Counted from the first letter of the stretch, positions 1 to 6,057 are shown. The stretch is 7,085 nucleotides of DNA from Candidatus Aerophobota bacterium (GCA_014859225.1 JACUUP010000077.1:1-7085), one strand, 5' to 3'. Made by a program: numbers and translations. Notes: a model not told the origin generated them from the letters alone.

Positions 1-1061
1 ACGGCAGTTTTTTTATAAATGGGGCGTCGCAGGTTAAGTTTATCAATTATCCCTCTGGGGGTTAGAGGGAAATTTTTGAGAATTATTTGTTTTATTCTGG
101 ACTCAGGAATTTTACCTGTCCCAAAGGTATCTACCATTAAAGAAACAGGCTCGGGCACCCCGATAACATAGGCAATTTGAACCTCACATTTTTTAGCTAT
201 GCCACCTGCTACAATGTTTTTAGCTATATACCTTGCCATATAAGAGCCTGAACGGTCAACTTTTGAAGGGTCCTTTCCCGAGAAACATCCTCCTCCGTGA
301 GAGCCAACACCTCCATAGGTATCCATAATTATCTTCCTGCCAGTAAGTCCTGTGTCTGCCTGAGGTCCTCCTACTTTAAAACTACCCGTAGTGTTGACAA
401 AGTAGCTCATCTGTGGGTCTTTATACTCCTTAGGTATACAGGGTTTAACCACAACTTCTATTAGTTCATCTTCTATATCCTCTGATTCTACCTCAGGAGA
501 ATGTTGAGCGGAAAGAACCACAGTTTTAACCCTTCGCGGAACACCGTTTTCGTATTCTACCGTAACCTGAGATTTTCCATCGGGGCGAAGATAGGGAAGC
601 ACCTTCTTTTTTCTTACCTCTGCTAACCTTCTGGTTAATCTGTGAGCTAAAACTATAGGTAGTGGCATGAACTCTGGAGTTTCAATGGTGGCATAACCAA
701 ACATCATGCCCTGGTCACCTGCTCCATCCCTGTCCACTCCCAGGGCAATGTCCAAAGACTGTTCGTGAATGGAGGTAATCACTGCACAGCTTTTATAGTC
801 TATTCCATAACTTGCATGGGTGTAGCCTATTTCTTTTAATATACCTCTAACTATGGCAGGTATCTCCACATAACAGGAAGTGCTAATCTCACCCGCCACA
901 AAAACTAAGCCAATGGTCACCAGACACTCGCAGGCAACTCGGCCCTTGGGGTCATTTTCCAAAATAGCATCCAGAATACCATCTGAAATCTGGTCGGAAA
1001 TTTTATCCGGATGCCCTTCGGTTACCGACTCAGATGTAAAAAGAAAATCAGTGTTTCCCAT
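1..1061 (-). CDS. metK: S-adenosylmethionine synthetase (MAT), 3' end cut by window edge
   Basis: Makes S-adenosylmethionine, the main methyl donor, from methionine and ATP in the cytoplasm. It is open to the left edge: 353 complete codons are visible and the family is about 380-400 residues, so roughly 30-45 are missing. The N-terminal EGHPDK motif (residues 15-20) carries the catalytic histidine 17. The signature [11 protein letters not shown] is at 113-123. The glycine-rich loop [16 protein letters not shown] starts at 256, with Cys259 where Ala is commoner; the signature tolerates this. The visible end, RRPIYKKTA, matches the stretch just before the C-terminal domain. The ATG start is supported by AGGAGG six bases upstream. 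It is the fourth gene of the csp-hpf-EIIA-metK group, 33 bases after the EIIA stop, with no promoter or SAM riboswitch visible in that gap. Identification is very secure. Confidence 0.98.
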   Translation of the reverse strand, partial: MGNTDFLFTSESVTEGHPDKISDQISDGILDAILENDPKGRVACECLVTIGLVFVAGEISTSCYVEIPAIVRGILKEIGYTHASYGIDYKSCAVITSIHEQSLDIALGVDRDGAGDQGMMFGYATIETPEFMPLPIVLAHRLTRRLAEVRKKKVLPYLRPDGKSQVTVEYENGVPRRVKTVVLSAQHSPEVESEDIEDELIEVVVKPCIPKEYKDPQMSYFVNTTGSFKVGGPQADTGLTGRKIIMDTYGGVGSHGGGCFSGKDPSKVDRSGSYMARYIAKNIVAGGIAKKCEVQIAYVIGVPEPVSLMVDTFGTGKIPESRIKQIILKNFPLTPRGIIDKLNLRRPIYKKTA

Positions 1062-1067
1062 TCTCTG

Positions 1068-1073
1068 CCTCCT
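1068..1073 (-). promoter_or_regulatory. Ribosome binding site of metK
   Basis: AGGAGG on the minus strand, six bases before the ATG at 1061. It fixes the metK start. Confidence 0.85.
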
Positions 1074-1094
1074 CTTTGTATCCTTAAAGAAAAC

Positions 1095-1550
1095 TTAGAG
1101 CTCTTCTCTTCTTATTATCTGCATCACATCATCCACTGTTTGTGCCTTCATTAAATCCTGCCTGACTTTTCTGCGTCGCAGGAAACGGGAAATAAGAGCA
1201 AGTGCCCTTAAGTACTCCCCCGATGCATCTTGAGAGGCACCCAATAGAAAAAATAAATGCACAGGTTCTTTGTCCAACGCATCAAAATCTATCCCCTTTT
1301 TGGATATACCAAAGGCTCCAACTAACGATTTAATAGCCTTAGACCTTGCATGGGGAATTGCTATGTTATAACCAATTCCTGTTGAGCCAAGTTCCTCTCT
1401 TTCCTTTATAACACGCAAAAATTCTTCTCGGTCAGTTACCTTGCCAGTCTTTTCCAGTAAGACGACAAGTTCATTGATAACCTCTTGTTTTGTTCTGGAC
1501 TCAAGAGCGGGCTTAATTGCCTTTCCGTCTAAAAAACTACTTATCTGCAA
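1095..1550 (-). CDS. ptsN: PTS EIIA domain protein, fructose/nitrogen (PtsN-like) type
   Basis: A single-domain phosphocarrier of 151 residues, the usual size for free-standing EIIA-Ntr proteins. GSTGIGYNIAIPHAR (56-69 region) holds the phosphoryl-accepting histidine, His67. The second conserved region is EPVHLFFLLGASQDASGEYLRAL (95-117). Most relatives have a second active-site histidine just before the L-x-x-L there; this protein has Tyr113. No EIIB or EIIC gene is near, so a regulatory PTS-Ntr role is more likely than sugar uptake (inference). Its position right after hpf recalls the proteobacterial rpoN-hpf-ptsN locus, which supports the symbol. The start is TTG, chosen because a strong AAAGGAGG lies five bases upstream and the protein then begins MQISSFL as family members do. 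It sits 20 bases downstream of the hpf stop and 33 bases upstream of metK. Confidence 0.88.
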   Translation of the reverse strand: MQISSFLDGKAIKPALESRTKQEVINELVVLLEKTGKVTDREEFLRVIKEREELGSTGIGYNIAIPHARSKAIKSLVGAFGISKKGIDFDALDKEPVHLFFLLGASQDASGEYLRALALISRFLRRRKVRQDLMKAQTVDDVMQIIRREEL

Positions 1551-1555
1551 CGTAT

Positions 1556-1563
1556 CCTCCTTT
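1556..1563 (-). promoter_or_regulatory. Strong ribosome binding site supporting a TTG start (EIIA gene)
   Basis: AAAGGAGG on the minus strand, five bases before the TTG codon at 1550-1548. The near-perfect complement to 16S rRNA decides for the TTG start over later codons, and lies in the short gap between the hpf stop and the EIIA gene. Confidence 0.8.
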
Positions 1564-1570
1564 CATACTC

Positions 1571-2095
1571 TCAATCAGGCTCTATTAGAACAAAATTTCC
1601 ATCCTCTTTTTTATGAACAACATTAATTTGATTTGTTTCAGCGTTAAGAAAAACAAGAAAACTGTTTTTAGATACCTCAAGCTGCATCAGGGCCTCCTCA
1701 ACTTCCATTGGCTTTGCCAGTTTCCTTCTCATTCGCAGCAGGGCAGGTCTTTCCTCCTCTTTTGCAACAAATTGTTCTAAGGGGACTGTTTTCCTGGGTC
1801 TTAAAGGTTTGTGTGATTTTTTCTTTTCTTTGTATTTTTTGGATTGACTGACAACCTTCTTGATGGCTCCCTCTATAGAAGTGTATAGCTCATTTGCTAC
1901 TTCTTTGGCATTTATAACTGAGCCTTTGGTTAAAACATTAATCTCAGTTTCAAACCTGTCTTTTTCGCATTTCAATATTACGTGAGATGTAGTGATGTTC
2001 CTTAGATACTTTTCTATTTTTTTTATTTTCTTGCGGACAAAATCATCAATATCTTTTGTTACAGGAATATGTATTCCGCTTATCTCTACTTTCAT
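1571..2095 (-). CDS. hpf: Long-form ribosome hibernation promoting factor (HPF/YfiA family)
   Basis: Binds the 30S subunit and pairs 70S ribosomes into inactive 100S dimers under slow growth. The protein is 174 residues, the long form. The N-terminal HPF/S30AE domain covers about residues 1-100 (MKVEISGIHIPVTKDIDDFVRKK opens it). A basic linker rich in Lys and Arg follows at about 88-103. The C-terminal dimerisation domain starts near KPMEVEEALMQLE and ends with FLVFLNAETNQINVVHKKEDG and the FVLIEP terminus. The reading frame also allows GTG GTG immediately upstream (to 2101), but AAGGAG is seven bases from the ATG at 2095 and too close to the first GTG, so ATG is preferred. It is the second gene of the csp group. 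Its leader is unusual: a hairpin and an extra Shine-Dalgarno sequence precede it. Identification is secure. Confidence 0.95.
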   Translation of the reverse strand: MKVEISGIHIPVTKDIDDFVRKKIKKIEKYLRNITTSHVILKCEKDRFETEINVLTKGSVINAKEVANELYTSIEGAIKKVVSQSKKYKEKKKSHKPLRPRKTVPLEQFVAKEEERPALLRMRRKLAKPMEVEEALMQLEVSKNSFLVFLNAETNQINVVHKKEDGNFVLIEPD

Positions 2096-2102
2096 CACCA
2101 CT

Positions 2103-2108
2103 CTCCTT
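2103..2108 (-). promoter_or_regulatory. Ribosome binding site deciding the hpf start
   Basis: AAGGAG on the minus strand, seven bases before the ATG at 2095. The GTG codons at 2101 and 2098 would be only one and four bases from it, so they are poor starts. Confidence 0.75.
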
Positions 2109-2131
2109 TTGTTTTTTTATTTTTTATTTAT

Positions 2132-2139
2132 CCTCCTTT
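2132..2139 (-). promoter_or_regulatory. Orphan Shine-Dalgarno sequence in the hpf leader
   Basis: AAAGGAGG on the minus strand, as strong as the site used by the EIIA gene. No ATG, GTG or TTG follows at a usable distance; the next stretch is almost pure A and T up to the real hpf site. It may be a ribosome standby site or the remnant of a lost gene start. The sequence is certain; the function is not. Confidence 0.45.
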
Positions 2140-2144
2140 GTTTT

Positions 2145-2175
2145 ACCCGGCTGAAGTTTAATGATTCAGCCGGGT
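2145..2175 (-). other. Stable intercistronic hairpin between csp and hpf
   Basis: A perfect 11-base-pair stem (ACCCGGCTGAA with its complement) closes a 9-base loop, beginning 20 bases after the csp stop. On the minus strand it is followed by TAAAACAAAGG rather than a run of T, so it is not a standard intrinsic terminator for the operon. On the plus strand it is followed by TTAATTTT, a weak tract. It could be an attenuator, or a 3' stabiliser that lets the short csp message outlive the rest of the transcript. Confidence 0.75.
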
Positions 2176-2194
2176 TTAATTTTCCTTCCAGATA

Positions 2195-2398
2195 CTACGC
2201 TCTAACCACGTTTATGGCCTGAAGGCCCCGTTTGCTCTCTTGAACATCAAAGGATACTTTATCACCTTCTTTTAGGCTTTTGAACCCCTCTTGAGCAATA
2301 TTGGAAAAATGCACGAACACATCCTTTCCATTGCTGCGAGAGATAAACCCATAACCCTTACGGTCGTTGAACCACTTGACCGTTCCTGCCTCAGGCAT
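2195..2398 (-). CDS. csp: Cold-shock domain protein (CspA family)
   Basis: A 67-residue single cold-shock domain, the standard family size. It binds single-stranded RNA or DNA and melts RNA structure in the cytoplasm. GTVKWFN opens the fold at 5-11, RNP1 is KGYGFI at 14-19 and RNP2 is VFVHF at 27-31, followed by [13 protein letters not shown] and the terminal strand ending NVVRA. The start is the ATG at 2398: AAAGGGGGTGA, almost fully complementary to the 16S rRNA tail, ends five bases upstream, while the in-frame GTG at 2407 lies inside that site. It is the first gene after an exact-consensus promoter. The predicted 5' leader is only about 35 bases, unlike the roughly 160-base thermosensing leader of E. 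coli cspA, so it may be expressed constitutively (inference). Confidence 0.96.
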   Translation of the reverse strand: MPEAGTVKWFNDRKGYGFISRSNGKDVFVHFSNIAQEGFKSLKEGDKVSFDVQESKRGLQAINVVRA

Positions 2399-2403
2399 AC
2401 ACT

Positions 2404-2414
2404 TCACCCCCTTT
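2404..2414 (-). promoter_or_regulatory. Extended ribosome binding site of the cold-shock gene
   Basis: AAAGGGGGTGA on the minus strand matches the 11-base 16S rRNA complement with one mismatch. It ends five bases before the ATG at 2398 and rules out the GTG that it contains. Confidence 0.8.
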
Positions 2415-2439
2415 GTTCAGTAATGATGAAATTGGCTAA

Positions 2440-2467
2440 ATTATAACAAGCCTCTGTAAAATGTCAA
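2440..2467 (-). promoter_or_regulatory. Consensus sigma-70 promoter for the csp-hpf-EIIA-metK group
   Basis: On the minus strand TTGACA (2462-2467) and TATAAT (2440-2445) are both exact consensus hexamers with a 16-base spacer. TG lies one base upstream of the -10, making it an extended -10 as well. Transcription should start near 2433, leaving a leader of about 35 bases. The -35 begins 8 bases past the comF stop codon, with no terminator between, so comF transcripts can also read through. Confidence 0.88.
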
Positions 2468-2475
2468 ATTACTTA

Positions 2476-3222
2476 TCAGGGGGAGCGTGCTAACGTAAAG
2501 GAAAAAACTTCAGCTCCATATCTTTTTATTTCTTTTGAGGCTTCATTTAAGGTGAAACCTGTAGTGTAGACATCATCAACTAACAAAATTTTGCTCCCTT
2601 TTGCCCAATTTCTTGCCCTTTTTGGGACAGAAAAGGCACCTTTCATATTTTCCCTTCTTTCATTTTTGCTCAGACTGGTTTGAGGTTTCGTATAACGCAC
2701 CCTAACTAAATAACTGTTCCATACGGGAAGATTTAAATATCTACCCACCATCCTGGCAATATCCTCAGCCTGGTTGTATCCTCGCTCTCTTTGTTTTCTG
2801 GGATGTAAGGGAACGGGCACTATTGCTTCTAATCCCAGAAAGCTCAAATTAAAATGCTCTATGCACGTTTTGACCACATAAATAAAACCTCTCATTATGC
2901 CTCTTTTGCCCGTATATTTAAAGAGCTTAATAGCCTCAGCCATCACACCGCGGTAGATTGTGGATGAGAAAAGTCTTTGAAAATGGGGCGGGTTTATCCT
3001 GCAAGCAGGACATACCTGAGGAGAGGTAAAATTTTTGCCCGGGGTAAAAAAGAGGGGTTTTCTGCATCTTGCACAACATAAAGCAGGTAGCCACTCAATA
3101 TTTTGCCAGCAGCGAAAACAGATAAAACTTCTATTCAAAGGCTCAAGGGGTTTTTTGCATAAAAGGCAATCTGCCGGTAAAAATAAACCTGCAACACCAC
3201 TTACCAAATTTCTCTTCAGCAA
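2476..3222 (-). CDS. comF: ComF family amidophosphoribosyltransferase-like protein
   Basis: A 248-residue ComFC/GntX-type protein with a zinc-binding head and a phosphoribosyltransferase fold; family members serve in DNA uptake during natural transformation, though the gene is also common in bacteria not known to be competent. Cysteine pairs suited to zinc lie at 19/22, 35/38, 50/53 and 71/74. The core has VPVPLHPRKQRERGYNQA (136-153) and the PRPP loop ILLVDDVYTTGFT (212-224), where Phe223 replaces the more common Ala. The protein ends soon after the last strand (FTLARSP), as is usual. The start is TTG at 3222. There is no in-frame ATG between it and an upstream TGA, and family members begin close to the first zinc pair. 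The Shine-Dalgarno is weak (GGGAG about 11 bases upstream). No comE, comG or dprA gene is in view. Confidence 0.93.
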   Translation of the reverse strand: MLKRNLVSGVAGLFLPADCLLCKKPLEPLNRSFICFRCWQNIEWLPALCCARCRKPLFFTPGKNFTSPQVCPACRINPPHFQRLFSSTIYRGVMAEAIKLFKYTGKRGIMRGFIYVVKTCIEHFNLSFLGLEAIVPVPLHPRKQRERGYNQAEDIARMVGRYLNLPVWNSYLVRVRYTKPQTSLSKNERRENMKGAFSVPKRARNWAKGSKILLVDDVYTTGFTLNEASKEIKRYGAEVFSFTLARSP

Positions 3223-3245
3223 CTTTTTCCCAACTCCCGCATAGC

Positions 3246-3273
3246 AGTTTACTCAATATAAGTTGCTTGTCAA
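3246..3273 (-). promoter_or_regulatory. Candidate sigma-70 promoter for comF
   Basis: On the minus strand an exact TTGACA (3268-3273) is followed after 16 bases by TAAACT (3246-3251), four of six matches to the -10 consensus. Transcription would start near 3239, leaving a leader of about 17 bases before the TTG start. The rest of the 3223-3332 gap holds a run of seven G (3289-3295) and no convincing hairpin terminator for the upstream operon. Confidence 0.5.
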
Positions 3274-3332
3274 GTTTAAAAATGATAAGGGGGGGCAGAT
3301 AATAATGAAAATGGCAGCTTTATTTGTATATT

Positions 3333-3563
3333 TTATTTTCCCTGAGTGCTTTTAAAATCGGCAAACAAAATAACAGCAAATGAAACTGCACCGCCAAAAA
3401 GGGCCCCAATAAATGGAGAGTAGGTCATCAAAGGAACAGATTTAGCATCAGTTATAAATCCAGCAATAATGGTAAAAGCTATGGCTCCTACAACTGCACC
3501 ACAGCCTACCATTTCTAAGGCTCTTGCGGCGCAAGCTAAGGTTAAAGATTTTTCTTTTCTCAT
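3333..3563 (-). CDS. Small two-helix membrane protein of unknown function
   Basis: I do not recognise this 76-residue protein. It has a basic N-terminus (MRKEK), a hydrophobic helix at about 17-37, a short polar loop (TDAKSVPLMT), a second helix at about 48-69 and a polar tail (KSTQGK). Each helix carries a GxxxG pattern (22-26 and 53-57), often seen where helices pack tightly. The ATG at 3563 lies five bases after the antiporter stop codon and has no clear Shine-Dalgarno of its own, so translation is probably coupled. An in-frame TTG at 3578 would add five residues and overlap the antiporter, but has no better ribosome site. The position suggests an accessory subunit of the antiporter-like protein (inference). 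Two small helices vaguely recall AtpI/AtpZ-type proteins, but no motif supports that. Confidence 0.7.
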   Translation of the reverse strand: MRKEKSLTLACAARALEMVGCGAVVGAIAFTIIAGFITDAKSVPLMTYSPFIGALFGGAVSFAVILFADFKSTQGK

Positions 3564-3568
3564 TTTAT

Positions 3569-5548
3569 TTACAGACAAAAGACTAATATTAAAATTACCA
3601 GACCTAACAAAAACCAGGCAAGATAATTATGTAAAATTCCGTTATGGGCAAGGCTGGCAGCTTTTCCGCAGAAAAGAACAACATAGGCAAGCCCTCTCCA
3701 CAGATAATCGGCAAGCCTATCCAGTGCAAAAAGAAAATACCCTACCGCTCTGGAGAACGCCAGCATTCCCTGGTAAATGTCAATAAGACCTTTTTGTCCT
3801 GCAGCGTATATTCTGCGAATACCAACAAAATTTGCCACGGTGTCAGAAAAACCTATCCCGCCCAAAATCATATCTCCCCGCGGCTCTTCTCCCCCAATGT
3901 AGGTAATATCTTCTCTTCCAAGTTTCACCTTGCTGAAAAGATAAATTAATATCCCCACAACAAGTCCAACAATCATCAGGATGGTGGCAAGTTCTGGCTC
4001 CCACCATCCAACCCAGCTTGCAACCGGGGGCATTTCGGCAACAAAAGGAAGCACAAAAAATTTAAGTGGCAGCTCATAAGCAAAGATACCAAAAATAGCA
4101 CACAGACAAGCTAAAAAAAGCACAGGAAAATTCATGGTCATACCTACTTCCTCCACTTTTTTTTCTGGAGCAAGGCCTGGATTAGAAAAAGTGTGCACCA
4201 GGGAAAGCTCCTCAGCTCTTCTTTTCTCAGTAAGGCCCACTTCACCCAGAAAAACAGAGTAAAACATCCTTATGAAACTTGCCAGAGTAACTACACTTCC
4301 AAACATAGCAGCCACAAGCCATACTATCCATAATCTTCCCACCCCTCCTAAAGTTGTAAGCTGGATAATTCCCTGATAAATCATCCATTTGGAGAAAAAT
4401 CCGTTAAAAGGAGGCACACCTGAGATAGCAAGTCCTCCCACTAAGGTTCCCGCGAAAGTTAAAGGCATCCACCTTGCAACTTTTCCCAGTGAGGAAAAAT
4501 CAGAGGTTCCTGTTTGATTTTCTACCGAGCCTGCGGCAAAGAAAAGAAGGGATGTCCATACAGTTGTGCTTAAAAGATAAAAAAGTCCTCCTGCAATCCC
4601 CACCGGATTAGCCGTGCCTATTCCCATCATCATATATCCAGCAGCAGAGATATTAAGATAGGCAATAACTTTTTTCATATCAGCGCTAACAAGAGCCATC
4701 ATCACCGCTACCACAATGGTGAATGCTCCTATTAACATAAGATAAAAAGAGGCAAGGGAGGTTGCGCTCAAATTGAAAAAATCAGATGAGATGCGAAACA
4801 AAAGGTAAACCCCTAACAGTTTATCCAGGGAGGCAGGTAAATACGCCATTACCGGAAGTGGAGCTTCCCTGGAGGCATCGGGTATCCAGGTATGAAAAGG
4901 AATGCTTCCCATTTTAGCTATAGCCCCGGTGGCAAGAAGAATAAATGCACTAAGAGGCAAAGCTCCTGTAAGCTCAATTTTGAGCGGAGTATCCATATTT
5001 AAGCTTCCGGACAATTTAAATAAAAAAAGCGCTCCTAATATGAGGGCAAAATCAGCAACCCCCATAGTAAAGATACCTTTAGTGGCGAGTTTGAGGGAGC
5101 CCAAGGAAAGAAAAGCATAAAGGAGCAGAGCCAGTATTCCCCAGAAAAGAAGAAAGACCACAAGATTATTGGCTAAAATAACGCCCCAGGAGATACCAAG
5201 AGTTAAGAGAAGGTATGTGTAATATTCTCCCGCTCTTTTCTTATTTTTCATAAAGTTTGCAGAGTATAAACAGGTAAGTAGTGCAAAAAAAGAGATAAAA
5301 AGCAGGATTATGGAAGAAAAACCGTAGCATCTTAAAGAAAAATCTATATTCATCTGAGGCAACCAGGCATAGCTCCAGTATAAAGGCACATCTCTAACTG
5401 CGACAAAAAGAAAAATACTTAAAGCGAAAAGGATGACGCTAATGGCTATAGCTATTGCTTCTTTTACCCATTTTAATTTGATAAAAAAACAAATACCTCC
5501 TGCTACTACGGGAAATAAGATGGAAAAAAGTAAAATATTTGCATTCAT
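3569..5548 (-). CDS. NuoL/ND5/MrpA-type proton-conducting membrane subunit, orphan
   Basis: A 659-residue integral membrane protein of the antiporter-like subunit family shared by complex I, Mrp antiporters and membrane hydrogenases. Hydrophobic helices fill about 1-540. The core (about 125-430) has KMGSIPFHTWIPDA (212-225), APLPVMAYLPASLDKLLGVYLL (229-250), KKVIAYLNISAAGYMMMGIG (292-311) and GVPPFNGFFSKW (377-388). Family-type lysines are present at 212, 243 and 387. The TM5 glutamate that normally follows Trp is absent: the sequence reads FWGILALLLY, with Gly137. After about 566 comes a long amphipathic stretch and then a final helix (642-658), resembling the lateral helix and anchor of NuoL. 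The start overlaps the receiver stop (ATGA), and GAGGTG lies five bases upstream. No partner subunit genes are in view, so whether it moves H+ or Na+ is unknown. Confidence 0.9.
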   Translation of the reverse strand: MNANILLFSILFPVVAGGICFFIKLKWVKEAIAIAISVILFALSIFLFVAVRDVPLYWSYAWLPQMNIDFSLRCYGFSSIILLFISFFALLTCLYSANFMKNKKRAGEYYTYLLLTLGISWGVILANNLVVFLLFWGILALLLYAFLSLGSLKLATKGIFTMGVADFALILGALFLFKLSGSLNMDTPLKIELTGALPLSAFILLATGAIAKMGSIPFHTWIPDASREAPLPVMAYLPASLDKLLGVYLLFRISSDFFNLSATSLASFYLMLIGAFTIVVAVMMALVSADMKKVIAYLNISAAGYMMMGIGTANPVGIAGGLFYLLSTTVWTSLLFFAAGSVENQTGTSDFSSLGKVARWMPLTFAGTLVGGLAISGVPPFNGFFSKWMIYQGIIQLTTLGGVGRLWIVWLVAAMFGSVVTLASFIRMFYSVFLGEVGLTEKRRAEELSLVHTFSNPGLAPEKKVEEVGMTMNFPVLFLACLCAIFGIFAYELPLKFFVLPFVAEMPPVASWVGWWEPELATILMIVGLVVGILIYLFSKVKLGREDITYIGGEEPRGDMILGGIGFSDTVANFVGIRRIYAAGQKGLIDIYQGMLAFSRAVGYFLFALDRLADYLWRGLAYVVLFCGKAASLAHNGILHNYLAWFLLGLVILILVFCL

Positions 5549-5943
5549 TTTTTCACCTCATTTTTTTGCTTTTTTAAAGCATCATTAACCGCAAGTTCTA
5601 TCTCCTCCATATCCAGTGGTTTTAAAGCATAAAAGAAAACACCTTCTGCCCTGACTCTGCGGGCAACCTCTAAGGAACTATTGCCGGAGGTCACTATAAT
5701 GGGTAGTGTGGGGTCTATTTTTTTGAGAATGGGGATTATCTCGTATCCCTTGATTCCTCCAAGCTCTAAATCCATAATTAACACCTTTACCTGTGTGTTT
5801 TGAACTTTCTGAATTACCTCACTCCCGGTAGAAGCAGTCTCAATGGTGAGATTTTTACGAGATAAAAATTTAGCAAGATGACTGCGCGTCTTTTTATCAG
5901 CATCGGCAACAAGCACCAGCCCAGAAGATCTTATATAATTCAT
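5545..5943 (-). CDS. Single-domain response regulator (CheY-like receiver)
   Basis: A 132-residue protein made only of a phospho-acceptor receiver domain. The acidic pocket is D14 and D16 (LVADAD), the phosphorylation site is D58 (LIMDLELGG), the switch Thr is T85 (IIVTSG), an aromatic sits at 104-105 and the conserved lysine is K108 (ALKPLD). All catalytic positions are present, so it is probably phosphorylatable. There is no output domain: only a lysine-rich tail (KKQKNEVKK) follows the last helix, so it must act through a protein partner or a phosphorelay. It is the first gene behind the sigma-54 promoter and overlaps the antiporter start by four bases, which suggests coupled expression and perhaps direct control of the antiporter (inference). 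The ATG start has a modest AGGGA eight bases upstream. No histidine kinase is in view. Confidence 0.93.
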   Translation of the reverse strand: MNYIRSSGLVLVADADKKTRSHLAKFLSRKNLTIETASTGSEVIQKVQNTQVKVLIMDLELGGIKGYEIIPILKKIDPTLPIIVTSGNSSLEVARRVRAEGVFFYALKPLDMEEIELAVNDALKKQKNEVKK

Positions 5944-5973
5944 GTGAATATTCCCTACACTAAAACACTATAG

Positions 5974-5989
5974 AGCAATTTTTATGCCA
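5974..5989 (-). promoter_or_regulatory. Sigma-54 (-24/-12) promoter for the receiver-antiporter operon
   Basis: The minus strand reads TGGCATAAAAATTGCT. Against the sigma-54 consensus TGGCAC-N5-TTGCA/T it matches TGGCA and TTGCT, with GG at -24 and GC at -12 in the required phase. Transcription would start near 5963, about 20 bases before the receiver ATG, with AGGGA at 5952-5956 as ribosome site. The neighbouring gene encodes a sigma-54 activator, which strongly supports the call. Confidence 0.85.
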
Positions 5990-6057
5990 AACCTATTTTT
6001 AAAAAAGGGAGGATAATATAAACTGAGAAAAGAAGAGGATAGGAAGTCAAATGGCGG

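Noticed and set aside
1062-1094. SAM riboswitch in front of metK
   Set aside because: The gap is only 33 bases and contains just the ribosome site; there is no room for an aptamer.
880-1098. Plus-strand open frame of 72 codons
   Set aside because: It is antisense to metK, whose reading frame, motifs and ribosome site are clear; composition is not that of a real protein.
3216-3242. Nine-codon reading frame (ATG to TGA, minus strand) overlapping the comF start, possible leader peptide
   Set aside because: Its ATG lies upstream of the predicted comF transcript start and it has no ribosome site; overlap with the TTG start looks accidental.
3281-3332. Possible terminator of the antiporter operon
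   Set aside because: The repeated GGCAG words here are direct repeats, not inverted, and the G7 run has no pairing partner; no hairpin forms.
3655-3670. Plus-strand sigma-54-like element with GG and GC in phase
   Set aside because: It is inside the antiporter coding region, reads antisense to it, has CCGC instead of TTGC, and leads to no plus-strand gene.
3469-3949. Overlapping plus-strand open frames of about 100 codons
   Set aside because: Both are antisense to the antiporter and small membrane genes and show no recognisable motif or ribosome site.
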